A DNA stretch of 42,397 nt from Saprospiraceae bacterium (GCA_021299835.1 JAJTER010000012.1:1-42397); one strand, 5' to 3'; counted from the stretch's first letter, positions 7,059 to 15,368 are shown. Translations and numbers: made by a program. Notes: generated by a model not told the origin, from the sequence alone.

Positions 7059-8453
7059 TCACTTTCCAATACAGAATCTCCCAAATATATTTCCAAGCAA
7101 GTCATCTGTACTAATTTCTCCGGTTATTTCTCCTAACCAATGGATGGCCGCGCGGATATCCATGGCTAAAAAATCACCCGTTATTCCTTCCGAAAGACCA
7201 CTCGATACGGCTTCCATATTTTCCCTGACTTTTATCAGGGATTCATAATGTCGGGCATTTGTTATAACCGTGCCATCCATATTTACCCTCTCCCCTAACG
7301 CCGTTTTCAATATGCTGGTTTTCAAATGACTGATATTCATCTCATTTTTTGCCGATATGGGTATCCAGGATTTTGCCGACAATTTAAATCGCTCCTGGAT
7401 GGCCTCATCTGGAAAATATTGCTCAAAAGTTGTATATGGATTCAAGTCCATTTTATTGGCAATCAAAAGAATGTGTTTTCCGGAAGTCATCCATTTTTCT
7501 AAATCTTCCTGAACCTGCTGTGGCGATGTTTGAATGACATCAAATACATAAAGTAAAATAGCAGCCTGTGCCACTTTTTCCAGCGTTTTTTCAATGCCAA
7601 TAGCCTCTATGCTGTCCTGGGCATCGCGAAGTCCCGCCGTATCAATAAACCGAAATCGAATGCCATCTATGACCATTTCCTCTTCTATGGTATCTCTGGT
7701 AGTTCCCGCAATATCACTTACAATGGCTCTGGATTCATTCAACAGGGCGTTTAACAGCGTCGATTTACCTGCATTTGGCCGTCCGGCAATGACCGTATTG
7801 ATCCCCTGCTTTACTGCATTTCCGAAGGAAAAACTGTCTATTAACTTTTGAACTAAGCCATGTATCTGGTCCACCAGATTACTCAATGCCTTCCTGTCGG
7901 CAAAGGCCACATCTTCCTCCCCAAAATCGAGTTCAAGCTCAATTAAACTGGCAAAATCTAATAATTGTTGACGTAAACCACTGATTTCCTTTGAAATGCC
8001 TCCTCTCATTTGTTGCATAGCAAACTGATGTTCCCCAGCCGATGAAGCGGCGATAAGATCTCCCACTGCTTCAGCCTGACTGAGATCTAATTTACCATTC
8101 AGATAAGCGCGCATAGTAAATTCACCTGGCTTGGCAAATCTGGCACCATTTCTGATCATCAATTGTAAAATCTGATCAATGATATAGGGTGAACCATGAC
8201 AGGAAAATTCTATGATATCCTCCCCGGTGTAGGAATTGGGTCCCTTGAAAATAAAGGCAAGAACCTCATCTAATATTTGTCCGTCCTCCGTCCTTATGGT
8301 TCCAAAGTGAATGGTATGACTCTCCTGATTGGATAAATTTTTCCCCTTAAACACCCGATTCGCTACCTGATAGGTACCTAATCCTGATAATCTGATGACT
8401 CCAATGGCGCCGACACCCGTTGGAGTAGCCAGCGCTACGATGGTTTCCTGCAT
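7059..8453 (-). CDS. mnmE: tRNA modification GTPase MnmE
   Basis: Full-length MnmE (464 residues). With MnmG it forms the carboxymethylaminomethyl (or related) modification on wobble U34 of certain tRNAs. The N-terminal tetrahydrofolate-binding domain (TIVALATPTGVGAIGVIRLSG) is followed by a helical domain with an inserted G domain. The G domain carries G1 GRPNAGKST (224-232), G2 AGTTRD (249-254), G3 DTAG (271-274) and G4 NKMD. The C-terminal FCIGK with its essential Cys is intact. The ATG at 8453 is chosen over an in-frame TTG six codons upstream because MQETIVALAT is the family start. A TACCTTTG box lies upstream at 8495-8488. The last 18 bases (TTCTGTATTGGAAAGTGA) are the segment used as attachment site by islands in other bacteria. 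Confidence 0.97.
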   Translation of the reverse strand: MQETIVALATPTGVGAIGVIRLSGLGTYQVANRVFKGKNLSNQESHTIHFGTIRTEDGQILDEVLAFIFKGPNSYTGEDIIEFSCHGSPYIIDQILQLMIRNGARFAKPGEFTMRAYLNGKLDLSQAEAVGDLIAASSAGEHQFAMQQMRGGISKEISGLRQQLLDFASLIELELDFGEEDVAFADRKALSNLVDQIHGLVQKLIDSFSFGNAVKQGINTVIAGRPNAGKSTLLNALLNESRAIVSDIAGTTRDTIEEEMVIDGIRFRFIDTAGLRDAQDSIEAIGIEKTLEKVAQAAILLYVFDVIQTSPQQVQEDLEKWMTSGKHILLIANKMDLNPYTTFEQYFPDEAIQERFKLSAKSWIPISAKNEMNISHLKTSILKTALGERVNMDGTVITNARHYESLIKVRENMEAVSSGLSEGITGDFLAMDIRAAIHWLGEITGEISTDDLLGNIFGRFCIGK

Positions 8454-8487
8454 TTTATGTTCTGTGGACAAAGCTTAAATTTTAGGT

Positions 8488-8495
8488 CAAAGGTA
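8488..8495 (-). promoter_or_regulatory. -7 box of the mnmE promoter
   Basis: TACCTTTG on the minus strand is a perfect TAnnTTTG match, 34 nt before the mnmE ATG. No good TTTG lies 19-20 nt upstream, so only the -7 element is called. Confidence 0.45.
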
Positions 8496-8553
8496 AAAAA
8501 GTCAATTGGTTTCCGTATTTTGGAACATTATATAAAAGCGTTAATCTTTCATT

Positions 8554-9795
8554 ATGTTCACCTACTTACCCAATGTTAAAGGCATTACCTGTCTTTTTAT
8601 TTTATCTGCTTTTTTTACTGCTGCTTATGCTCAGGAAGATCCATTTCAAGTAAAAGCCGATAAATTAGCCCATAAATATATCCTTACGGATGGTCATGTT
8701 GATTTGCCCTACCGACTAAAAGTTACCAATTTCAGATTGGAAAGAGAATATTTAGGCATCCCTGTTTCAACTGAAAATGGCGATTTTGACTATGAAAGAG
8801 CCAAAAAAGGCGGCCTCGATGCTCCTTTTATGAGTATTTATATTCCTTCAACCTACCAGGAAACAGAGGGGGCAGCTAAGTTATTGGCAGACACGCTAAT
8901 CAATATGATTGAGGGTATTGCGAAAGCTCATCCCGATAAATTTGCCATGGCTTACAGTCCAGAGGATGTGAAAATGCAATTCAAAAAAGGACTCATTTCC
9001 CTTCCTTTAGGTATGGAAAATGGTGCCCCAATTGGTGATGATTTAAAGAATGTTGCTTATTTCAAAAAAAGAGGCATCAGTTATATTACCTTGACTCATG
9101 GAAAGGATAATCTCATTAGCGATTCTTCTTATGACACTACCCGGACCTGGAAGGGTTTAAGCCCTTTTGGAAATGAGGTAGTTGCCGAAATGAATAGGGT
9201 TGGTATCATGATTGATATTTCGCATGTATCAGACCAGACGTTTTATCAGGTGATGAAACTTACTAAAGTTCCTGTCATCGCATCGCATTCCTCCTGCCGG
9301 AAATTCACACCCGGTTTTGAAAGAAATATGGACGATGATATGATAAAAGCATTAGGCAAAAATGGTGGCGTTATACAGATCAATTTTGGCTCTACTTTTT
9401 TGGATGGAAAAGTTCAGGAATACCAGAATAAAAAGAGGGAAGAGTTAATGTTGTTATTAGAAAAACAAGGCTTAAAAAATAGGGACGAAGCGGCTAAACC
9501 GGTCATTGCCGCATTCCAAAAAGCTAATCCGACCTTGTATGCCGATGTAAAAACCGTTGCCGATCATATTGACCATGTCGTGGCTCTTGCCGGCATCAAT
9601 CATGTTGGCCTTGGATCTGACTTTGATGGCGTGGGCGATTCCCTTCCCACTGGTCTGAAAGATGTATCACAATATCCAAATCTTATCGCTGAACTCCTGA
9701 GAAGAGATTATTCCAATGAGGATATTGCCAAAATATGCTACAAAAATGTTTTCCGGGTTTGGAAAGCTGTACAATCTTTTGCTACAAGTAAATAA
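8554..9795 (+). CDS. Membrane dipeptidase, peptidase family M19
   Basis: 413 residues, a zinc dipeptidase that hydrolyses dipeptides, often with a D-residue at the second position. An N-terminal signal peptide (about 1-26, ending AAYAQ) indicates export to the periplasm. The metal ligands of the renal-dipeptidase family are visible: H48-x-D50 in TDGHVDLP, the bridging Glu in PLGMENGAP, His in DISHVSD, His in IASHSSCR and the Asp of GLGSDFDGV. Length matches the family. The gene is divergent from mnmE (about 100 bp apart) and convergent with the beta-barrel gene, overlapping it by 14 nt at the 3' end. Confidence 0.93.
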   Translation: MFTYLPNVKGITCLFILSAFFTAAYAQEDPFQVKADKLAHKYILTDGHVDLPYRLKVTNFRLEREYLGIPVSTENGDFDYERAKKGGLDAPFMSIYIPSTYQETEGAAKLLADTLINMIEGIAKAHPDKFAMAYSPEDVKMQFKKGLISLPLGMENGAPIGDDLKNVAYFKKRGISYITLTHGKDNLISDSSYDTTRTWKGLSPFGNEVVAEMNRVGIMIDISHVSDQTFYQVMKLTKVPVIASHSSCRKFTPGFERNMDDDMIKALGKNGGVIQINFGSTFLDGKVQEYQNKKREELMLLLEKQGLKNRDEAAKPVIAAFQKANPTLYADVKTVADHIDHVVALAGINHVGLGSDFDGVGDSLPTGLKDVSQYPNLIAELLRRDYSNEDIAKICYKNVFRVWKAVQSFATSK

Positions 9796-10363
9796 TAGTC
9801 TGAATACCGATAACCCTACTTCTAAATTTCAAGGTAGGGTTATCGGTTTGTAACGCATTTATCGATTTGCTCCAGGAAAGCATCATTCCCCATCGCTCAT
9901 TAAATTGCACGGTGCAAGCTGCGAGAAAAGAAAGGTGATTATTTCCGAAAGAATAAAATTTAGTTACATCATATCCTGCAATATCTTTTATTGCATAATT
10001 TACTAGCCGCTGGTAAACAAGGCCAGATCCCACCTTAAACTTCCACTCTGTAAATTGCACTAATACAGGCACTTCCACTTGATTCAGTCTTATTTTATGT
10101 ATTACAGCCCCTGGGGAATCAGTCAATTGTCTGCGGCTTCCCGATTGACTGAAAGCCATTTCCATAGCTATGGACCAACGATCATTGATACGACTATCCA
10201 GATGCAACCCTCCTCTTAATCCAGGCTGATTAAATCCACTCAGTAAATCTCCATCAATCTGTGCCAATGTTAAGCCCGACACAATAGCGCCTTTAAATTG
10301 TTGTGCTTCTGATTTTATACAAAAAAGGAAAACACCTAAATAAACAAGAATAATATTTTTCAT
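9782..10363 (-). CDS. Outer-membrane beta-barrel protein (porin-family, PorT-like fold)
   Basis: 193 residues with a signal peptide (MKNIILVYLGVFLFCIKSEAQ). It then shows alternating amphipathic strands of the type in the Bacteroidota outer-membrane beta-barrel family: GAIVSGLTLAQIDGD at the start, a GLRGGLHLDSRINDRWSIAMEM strand pair, and VPVLVQF. It ends in a strand (GIQTIIYL). It probably forms an eight-stranded barrel; its cargo or partner is unknown. A perfect 14-bp inverted repeat lies inside its last coding segment. It is divergent from the gene at 10430. Confidence 0.75.
   Translation of the reverse strand: MKNIILVYLGVFLFCIKSEAQQFKGAIVSGLTLAQIDGDLLSGFNQPGLRGGLHLDSRINDRWSIAMEMAFSQSGSRRQLTDSPGAVIHKIRLNQVEVPVLVQFTEWKFKVGSGLVYQRLVNYAIKDIAGYDVTKFYSFGNNHLSFLAACTVQFNERWGMMLSWSKSINALQTDNPTLKFRSRVIGIQTIIYL
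9806..9847. terminator. Perfect hairpin between convergent genes, inside coding sequence
   Basis: Arms ACCGATAACCCTAC (9806-9819) and GTAGGGTTATCGGT (9834-9847) are perfect complements with a 14-nt loop. The hairpin starts 11 nt after the dipeptidase stop, so it is placed as a terminator for that gene. However, it lies within the last codons of the opposing barrel gene. No long T-run follows on either strand, so termination is inferred from position only. Confidence 0.5.
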
Positions 10364-10429
10364 GCTATATTTTTACGACCTTTATACCATTAAATGAAGT
10401 CTTGACACATTAAGCATATTGGTAAAGGT

Positions 10430-10756
10430 ATGATTAAATTTACTAAACATTTTCTAAAAAAACTGGAGGATTTACTTTCTGAACTTGGCTTTGTCCTGCG
10501 TTACGAAAAGGGGAATTTTCAGTCCGGCTATTGTCTGGTTGAACATCGAAATATCTTAGTGGTTAATAAATTTTTTGATACTGAAAATAGAATTCAGGTA
10601 ATAATCGAAATTATTCAGCAGCAGGATAACCTGAATGATAGTTTGTTAGCGCCTAAAAGCAAAGCGCTATTAAAAAATATAAAAACAGGTAAATTAGAAA
10701 ATTTAACCGCAGAGGAGGAAATTGAAAACAAACAAACTGAAGAAACAAAAAATTGA
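10430..10756 (+). CDS. Conserved hypothetical protein
   Basis: 108 residues, cytosolic, no signal peptide. It has an N-terminal helix (MIKFTKHFLKKLEDLLSELG), two or three beta strands (FVLRYEKGNFQSGYCLVEHRNILVVNKFF) and a charged C-terminal tail rich in Glu and Lys. I recall similar proteins beside phosphodiesterase-like MBL genes in Bacteroidota but know of no function. The end overlaps the TTG start of the MBL-fold gene, so the two are probably translated together. Confidence 0.7.
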   Translation: MIKFTKHFLKKLEDLLSELGFVLRYEKGNFQSGYCLVEHRNILVVNKFFDTENRIQVIIEIIQQQDNLNDSLLAPKSKALLKNIKTGKLENLTAEEEIENKQTEETKN

Positions 10757-11526
10757 AAATCAGGTTATTAGGAACGGGAACAAGTCAGGGTGTACCTATT
10801 TTAGGTTGTGATTGTAAAGTATGCCTTTCATCGGACAGCAATGATAAACGCTTGCGTACCTCCGCACTCGTTTCTGAAAATAACCACCATTTAGTTATAG
10901 ATTGCGGGCCAGATTTCAGGCAACAAATGCTGGCTGCTCAAGTTCATACATTAGATAGCATTCTCCTAACCCATGAGCATAATGATCATATCATTGGCTT
11001 GGATGACATTCGTCCTTATAATTTCAGATCGGGAAAACCGATGGATATTTATGGAAAGGAAGAGGTTTTAACCGAACTATCCATGCGATTTCCTTATGTT
11101 TTTAACACTTTAAATAAATATCCTGGCGCACCTGAGGTAAAGAAAAACATCATCACAAAAAATGTACCTTTCCAATGGGGGGAGAAATACATTTTACCTA
11201 TTGAAGTGATGCACGGAACATTACCTGTTCTCGCATTTAGGTTTGGGAGCCTCGCTTATGTCACCGATGTAAATTATATTTCTCCAGCATCAATGCGTCA
11301 ATTGGAAGATTTAGACTACCTGATTTTAGGTGTCCTACAACCTCATTCCCATTATTCTCATTTCAATGTAGAAGAAGGTTTACAGGTTATCGAAACACTA
11401 AAGCCTAAAAAAGCTATTCTTATACATTGTAATCATAAAATTGGTTTGTCCACCGAATTCAATAAATTACTGCCTGAAAATGTACGGGTGGGATATGATG
11501 GACAAATAATAGAAGCAAATTGGTGA
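10753..11526 (+). CDS. MBL-fold metallohydrolase, PhnP-like phosphodiesterase family
   Basis: 257 residues. The family hydrolyses cyclic or linear phosphodiesters; PhnP itself opens phosphoribosyl cyclic phosphate, but no phn genes are nearby, so the true substrate is open. Motifs: N-terminal LGTGTSQGVP, a Cys cluster (GCDCKVC) that can hold a structural zinc, the MBL motif HEHNDH (about residues 76-81), and later His/Asp ligands (VMHG, VTDVNY, IHCNHK). The start is the TTG at 10753, overlapping the upstream stop; MKIRLLGTGTSQGVP is the normal family N-terminus. No signal peptide. Confidence 0.85.
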   Translation: MKIRLLGTGTSQGVPILGCDCKVCLSSDSNDKRLRTSALVSENNHHLVIDCGPDFRQQMLAAQVHTLDSILLTHEHNDHIIGLDDIRPYNFRSGKPMDIYGKEEVLTELSMRFPYVFNTLNKYPGAPEVKKNIITKNVPFQWGEKYILPIEVMHGTLPVLAFRFGSLAYVTDVNYISPASMRQLEDLDYLILGVLQPHSHYSHFNVEEGLQVIETLKPKKAILIHCNHKIGLSTEFNKLLPENVRVGYDGQIIEANW

Positions 11527-11532
11527 TAATTA

Positions 11533-11564
11533 TTTGACAACGTTTATTTTTTTACCTATATTTG
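11533..11564 (+). promoter_or_regulatory. Promoter of the SPOR-domain gene
   Basis: TTTG at 11533-11536, a 20-nt spacer and TATATTTG at 11557-11564 match the Bacteroidota housekeeping promoter. The ATG follows 22 nt after the -7 box. It shares the TATATTTG hexamer context with the AbiE-like promoter at 1105. Confidence 0.75.
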
Positions 11565-11586
11565 ATTAACTATCAAATTATCCAAT

Positions 11587-12180
11587 ATGTCTAAAATAGA
11601 TTATATTACCATAGCCGTCGTAGTCATTTGTATTTCTCTCCTGGGTTTAGTTTTTTGGAAAGTGGCAGATTTAAACTGGGCGGAAGAAAACATTCAGGAA
11701 ACAGAAGAATCCGTCCAGGTGGCTGATGAGGAAGAAGAAGCCGCGCCATTTTTGGATGAAAACTATGATGTGACCGATTTTGTTGCGGAGGACTCAACGA
11801 CTGATCCTATTGAAACCACTCCAGTTGTTGTTCCAAAGGAAGAAAAAATAAAAGAAAAAGTCATTATAAAGGAGCCTGTCATAGAGACTAAGCCAGTAAA
11901 AGCAGCAGAAAAAGTGGAGACTGTTTCGCCTGTTAATACAATCAAAGAGGAGTATTTAGTCTGGGGAGGCTCATTCTTAACTCGATTAGGGGCTGAGGAG
12001 GAACAAGCGAAATTCAAAAAATTAGGCTACAATAAAGCCGAAATTTCCCTTTTTGACAAAGGTAAATATGCCGTCGTCATAGTAGGAAGGTATCCAACAC
12101 AAGCACAAGCTCAGGCTTTGGTTAATGAATTAAAGTCAAAACATAATATTTCTGCTATTGCCAAGAAGAAAAAATTATAA
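11587..12180 (+). CDS. SPOR-domain membrane protein
   Basis: 197 residues. One transmembrane helix lies at about residues 7-25 (ITIAVVVICISLLGLVFW). A long acidic and then Lys/Pro/Val-rich linker of about 90 residues spans the periplasm. The C-terminal SPOR domain (about 120-195) has VWGGSFLTRLGAEEEQAKF and VVIVGRYPTQAQAQALVN. SPOR domains bind denuded peptidoglycan at division sites. It probably sits in the inner membrane with the SPOR domain outside. It has its own promoter and is convergent with the response regulator gene, only 1 nt away. Confidence 0.85.
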   Translation: MSKIDYITIAVVVICISLLGLVFWKVADLNWAEENIQETEESVQVADEEEEAAPFLDENYDVTDFVAEDSTTDPIETTPVVVPKEEKIKEKVIIKEPVIETKPVKAAEKVETVSPVNTIKEEYLVWGGSFLTRLGAEEEQAKFKKLGYNKAEISLFDKGKYAVVIVGRYPTQAQAQALVNELKSKHNISAIAKKKKL

Positions 12181-12181
12181 A

Positions 12182-13240
12182 TCAGGACGGTAGGTTAGTT
12201 AATTTTTTAATGTCAAGAATGATGATTGTTCCTTCAGTGATATCAATGTAGCCGTCATTTTTAAACTCTGTTAACATTCTGATTACACTCTCTTTTGCCG
12301 TCCCAACAATACGTGCCAAATCCTCCCTCAGTACCTGAAACGATTTATTATCCTCCTTTTGGCTCAATAATATAAGCGCATCTGCTACTCTTTTCCTTAC
12401 CGAGTTATAAGCAAGATTCAATAATTGTTCTTCCTTCTCCGTGATATTATTCGCTAACATTTTAATCATTTGGGAAGAAACATCTCTATTGGCCTGAATA
12501 AGTGCCAAAAAATCATCTTTAGGAATAAGCACAATATCCGTATCTTCCATAGCTGCAGCTGTTTCTGCATGAGCAGTACTTTTTAGTAAATCGACATAAC
12601 CTAAAAAATCACCCTCTTTGAGTAGTTCAATAATATATTCTTTACCTTGATCATGCGTTTTAAAGGTTTTAACCTTGCCTGAACGAATGAAGTATAAAAA
12701 GCGAGGATTATCCCCTTCTTCAAAAATGATATCTCTTTTTTTAAAGTGTTTTACTTTTTTATCATTCGATAAATTTTTTAATGCTTCAAAACCTTTAGCT
12801 TCATTAATAAAGGCTCTCAAGCCATTTTCTGACCTATCAAAATCTTTCCTTAGTAATTTGGTCTTTCTAAGCCTTGTTTCGATGACAGATAATAATTCAT
12901 CTTTATAAAAAGGCTTGGTAACATAATCATCGGCGCCAAGATTCATGCCCCTTCTAAAGTCAGATCTTTCAGCTTTTGCCGTTAAAAAAACAAAAGGAAT
13001 ACCGGAGGTATCAGGCCTTTTACCTAAAATATTAAGTACACCGAACCCGTCTAATTTCGGCATCATGACATCGCATAAAATAAGATCAGGAGCTTGCGTT
13101 TGGGCTATTTCAACGCCTTTTAACCCATCTTCAGCTGCTAAGACACTAAAATTAGATAACTCAAGAATTTCAATCAGATTTTCTCTAACATCTTGGTTAT
13201 CTTCAATGACCAATATTTTAATGGATTGATTCGTTGACAT
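12182..13240 (-). CDS. Response regulator with receiver fused to a CRP/FNR DNA-binding module
   Basis: 352 residues. The receiver domain (about 7-125) is complete: acidic pocket E13/D14, phosphoacceptor D57 (LILCDVMMPK), T87 and K109 (VTKPF). It is followed by a cyclic-nucleotide-binding beta-roll (about 165-275, with IIFEEGDNPRFLYFIRSGKVK) and a CRP-type helix-turn-helix (REDLARIVGTAKESVIRMLTE). The recognition helix keeps the Glu and Arg used by CRP/FNR proteins to read their half-sites. It starts 11 nt after the kinase stop, so the two form an operon. It may act as a FixJ-FixK hybrid: phosphorylation would directly control a CRP-type activator. The beta-roll shows no Fe-S cysteines. Confidence 0.93.
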   Translation of the reverse strand: MSTNQSIKILVIEDNQDVRENLIEILELSNFSVLAAEDGLKGVEIAQTQAPDLILCDVMMPKLDGFGVLNILGKRPDTSGIPFVFLTAKAERSDFRRGMNLGADDYVTKPFYKDELLSVIETRLRKTKLLRKDFDRSENGLRAFINEAKGFEALKNLSNDKKVKHFKKRDIIFEEGDNPRFLYFIRSGKVKTFKTHDQGKEYIIELLKEGDFLGYVDLLKSTAHAETAAAMEDTDIVLIPKDDFLALIQANRDVSSQMIKMLANNITEKEEQLLNLAYNSVRKRVADALILLSQKEDNKSFQVLREDLARIVGTAKESVIRMLTEFKNDGYIDITEGTIIILDIKKLTNLPS

Positions 13241-13251
13241 ATCTTAATTTT

Positions 13252-14922
13252 TTAAATTAGTGAAATACGCGGCAATGAGATTTTAAAAAATGTACCTATA
13301 CCCAATTGACTTTCAAAATGAATGGAACCCTCCATCAGTTCCAAATACCTTTTAACAATGGTTAAACCCAGGCCTGTTCCTTGAATATTCTCCACATTGT
13401 GGGCTCTGAAAAATCGGGTAAACAAGTGTTCCTGCTCTTCCGATGGGATACCAATTCCTTCATCCCGAATAGTAAAATACAGCCATTTTTCATCCATATA
13501 AAAGTCAAAATAGATAGACTTATCTTGTTCTGAATATTTAATGGCATTTGAAAATAAGTTGAGTAAAATATTTTTGAGTAATTTATTATCTAAAAATAAA
13601 ACGGTATGTAGATTATCCTTGGGTGAAATAACTTTTTGTCCTGGCTTAAGAATAGGCAGAATATCCTCTAATAAATCATTACAAAAATCATTGAATATAA
13701 ATTCAACAGGTTGCGATAAAACTTTACCTTCTTCGAGTTTACTCAATGAAAGGAAATCATTAAGAATACTAGTTAAATTATTTACTGCGGAACGGATTCT
13801 AACAATATGTTTCTCTCTTTTTTGATCTTGTCCTCCGTCATTATAAGCTTCTATAAGTTCAGCTGAGGAGAGAATCGTACTTAAAGGTGTTCTGAATTCA
13901 TGAGAAGCCATAGAAACGAATCGAGATTTTAAATGATTCAATTCCTTCTCTCTTTCATACGCTTTCCTAAGGGCCTTTTCCTTTTCACGGAGGGCATCTT
14001 CGGCACTTTTTCTCTCCTGGATTTCAAATTCCAGCTTTTTATTTATATTCAGCAGTTGGTTAATCGCGGCAGCTAATTCCTCTGTACGTCTTGAAACCCG
14101 CTTTTCCAATTCCGTATTCATGCTCAGAATCCTCTGTTCTGCTTCCCTTAGATCGGAAATATCGATACCTGAACAAATCAAACCAATGACGTCACCGTTT
14201 GAGCCTGTCAATAAGCTATTTTTCCAAGCATATTGTTTGACCTCTCCATTTACATTTATAGCTGCAGTTTCAAAAGAATCCAGCAAAAGAATATTTCCCG
14301 ACATCATCTCCACCAGAGCCAATTGAAGTGGTACAGTTTCAGCAGGAGGAAGTATGAGACTAAACCAATACTGGGTAATGACATCCTCGTGTTTTAAACC
14401 CACGAAGGATAAACCCTTTTGATTAAGATTAATGATTTTGGTTTGGCGATCTAAAACCACATTAATCGTATTGGCTACATCGAAATACATTTCGATTTTT
14501 TCTTTAGCGGAAATTAGTTCCTTTTCAATTTGCTTTTGTTCTGTCAAATCGTGAACAATGCCCGTATAAAGTGATCTATCAGGCAAACGAACTTCGCTAA
14601 TACTCAGATAACAAGGGAATACGGTATTATTTTTTCTTTTTCCTTCTACTTCCCTTCCAATACCAATAATCTTTTTTTCCCCTGTTCTATGATAATTCTG
14701 AAGATACCCATCATGCTTTTCACTGTATCTCCCCGGCATTAACATATTGATATTTCTACCAATTAATTCATCTATATGATAACCAAATAGTTCTGACGCA
14801 GCATTATTAACCTTTAGAATTATACCAAGCTGATCAATAATAATGATACCATCTGTTGCGGTTTGAATAACCGCAGCAAGCTGAAGAGAAGCAATATCCT
14901 GATGGTCCATTTTATTTTCCAT
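13252..14922 (-). CDS. PAS histidine kinase with FixL-like first PAS domain
   Basis: 556 residues, no transmembrane helices, so a cytosolic sensor. PAS1 (about 15-130) has the FixL pattern MPGRYSEKHDGY...IIGIGREVEGKRK, including His70 at the haem-ligand position and Arg90 at the O2-gating position. PAS2 spans about 140-260. A coiled coil (about 262-330) leads to HisKA with phosphoacceptor H341 (SHEFRTPLS) and an HATPase with N459, DEGIG (487-491) and GTGLGL (515-520). It is complete and predicted active. The ATG at 14922 follows AAGGAT. Its partner is the REC-CRP gene 11 nt downstream. Haem binding is inferred: the same His occurs in some PAS domains without haem. Signal could be O2 or another diatomic gas. 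Confidence 0.92.
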   Translation of the reverse strand: MENKMDHQDIASLQLAAVIQTATDGIIIIDQLGIILKVNNAASELFGYHIDELIGRNINMLMPGRYSEKHDGYLQNYHRTGEKKIIGIGREVEGKRKNNTVFPCYLSISEVRLPDRSLYTGIVHDLTEQKQIEKELISAKEKIEMYFDVANTINVVLDRQTKIINLNQKGLSFVGLKHEDVITQYWFSLILPPAETVPLQLALVEMMSGNILLLDSFETAAINVNGEVKQYAWKNSLLTGSNGDVIGLICSGIDISDLREAEQRILSMNTELEKRVSRRTEELAAAINQLLNINKKLEFEIQERKSAEDALREKEKALRKAYEREKELNHLKSRFVSMASHEFRTPLSTILSSAELIEAYNDGGQDQKREKHIVRIRSAVNNLTSILNDFLSLSKLEEGKVLSQPVEFIFNDFCNDLLEDILPILKPGQKVISPKDNLHTVLFLDNKLLKNILLNLFSNAIKYSEQDKSIYFDFYMDEKWLYFTIRDEGIGIPSEEQEHLFTRFFRAHNVENIQGTGLGLTIVKRYLELMEGSIHFESQLGIGTFFKISLPRISLI

Positions 14923-14965
14923 AAATCCTTATAAAGAGCTAGATTTTCAAAAATCAGGGAGTCGA

Positions 14966-14979
14966 TTGATAAATATCAT
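14966..14979. promoter_or_regulatory. FNR-box-like palindrome in a divergent promoter region
   Basis: TTGATAAATATCAT matches the FNR consensus TTGAT-N4-ATCAA at nine of ten defined bases. It lies 44 nt before the kinase gene and 93 nt before the divergent thioredoxin-fold gene. The REC-CRP regulator encoded by this operon is the natural candidate to bind it, which would be autoregulation. Confidence 0.45.
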
Positions 14980-15071
14980 TCTTCCGTTAAAAAAAACACA
15001 TCAATTTCACCCTATTATTAAGGCCATAAAGAAACGACTTATTAGAATGAAAAAATCAAATTTTAGATAAA

Positions 15072-15368
15072 ATGCCAGCTATCCATAAAGTAAAGTTATT
15101 AGGTATCGGTGCATCCAAGGACAAAGCTTTGCGGGAGCTTGTTGATCAGGCTATGTCCGTTTTAAACATTCATTGGCCCATTGAGGAAATAAAAGATATA
15201 AATCTTCTTATTCATTATGGCATAACTGGAATTCCTGCTTTAATCATTGATGATAATGTAATATTTCAAGTCAATGTACCCTGCTATTCTGAATTGCTTC
15301 AGGTTTTTAAGGAATTCATCACAAAAGAAAATGAGCAAAAGCTTTACATTAGCAAAATCCCAAAATAG
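15072..15368 (+). CDS. Thioredoxin-fold small protein lacking the active-site cysteines
   Basis: 98 residues. The fold resembles the small redox-disulfide / glutaredoxin-like family: strand VKLLGIGA, helix, strand, and the cis-Pro loop in ITGIPALIIDDNVIF. In that family the first loop carries C-x-x-C; here the same place reads GIGASKDKA, with no Cys. The only Cys is in VNVPCYSEL near the end. So disulfide chemistry is unlikely and a binding or regulatory role is possible. The gene is divergent from the kinase operon, sharing the FNR-like site, and its last 20 nt overlap the convergent Usp gene. Confidence 0.7.
   Translation: MPAIHKVKLLGIGASKDKALRELVDQAMSVLNIHWPIEEIKDINLLIHYGITGIPALIIDDNVIFQVNVPCYSELLQVFKEFITKENEQKLYISKIPK

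Noticed and set aside
13541-13825. Plus-strand frames opposite the histidine kinase and response regulator genes
   Set aside because: They are shadows of well-supported genes on the other strand with no motif or ribosome site.
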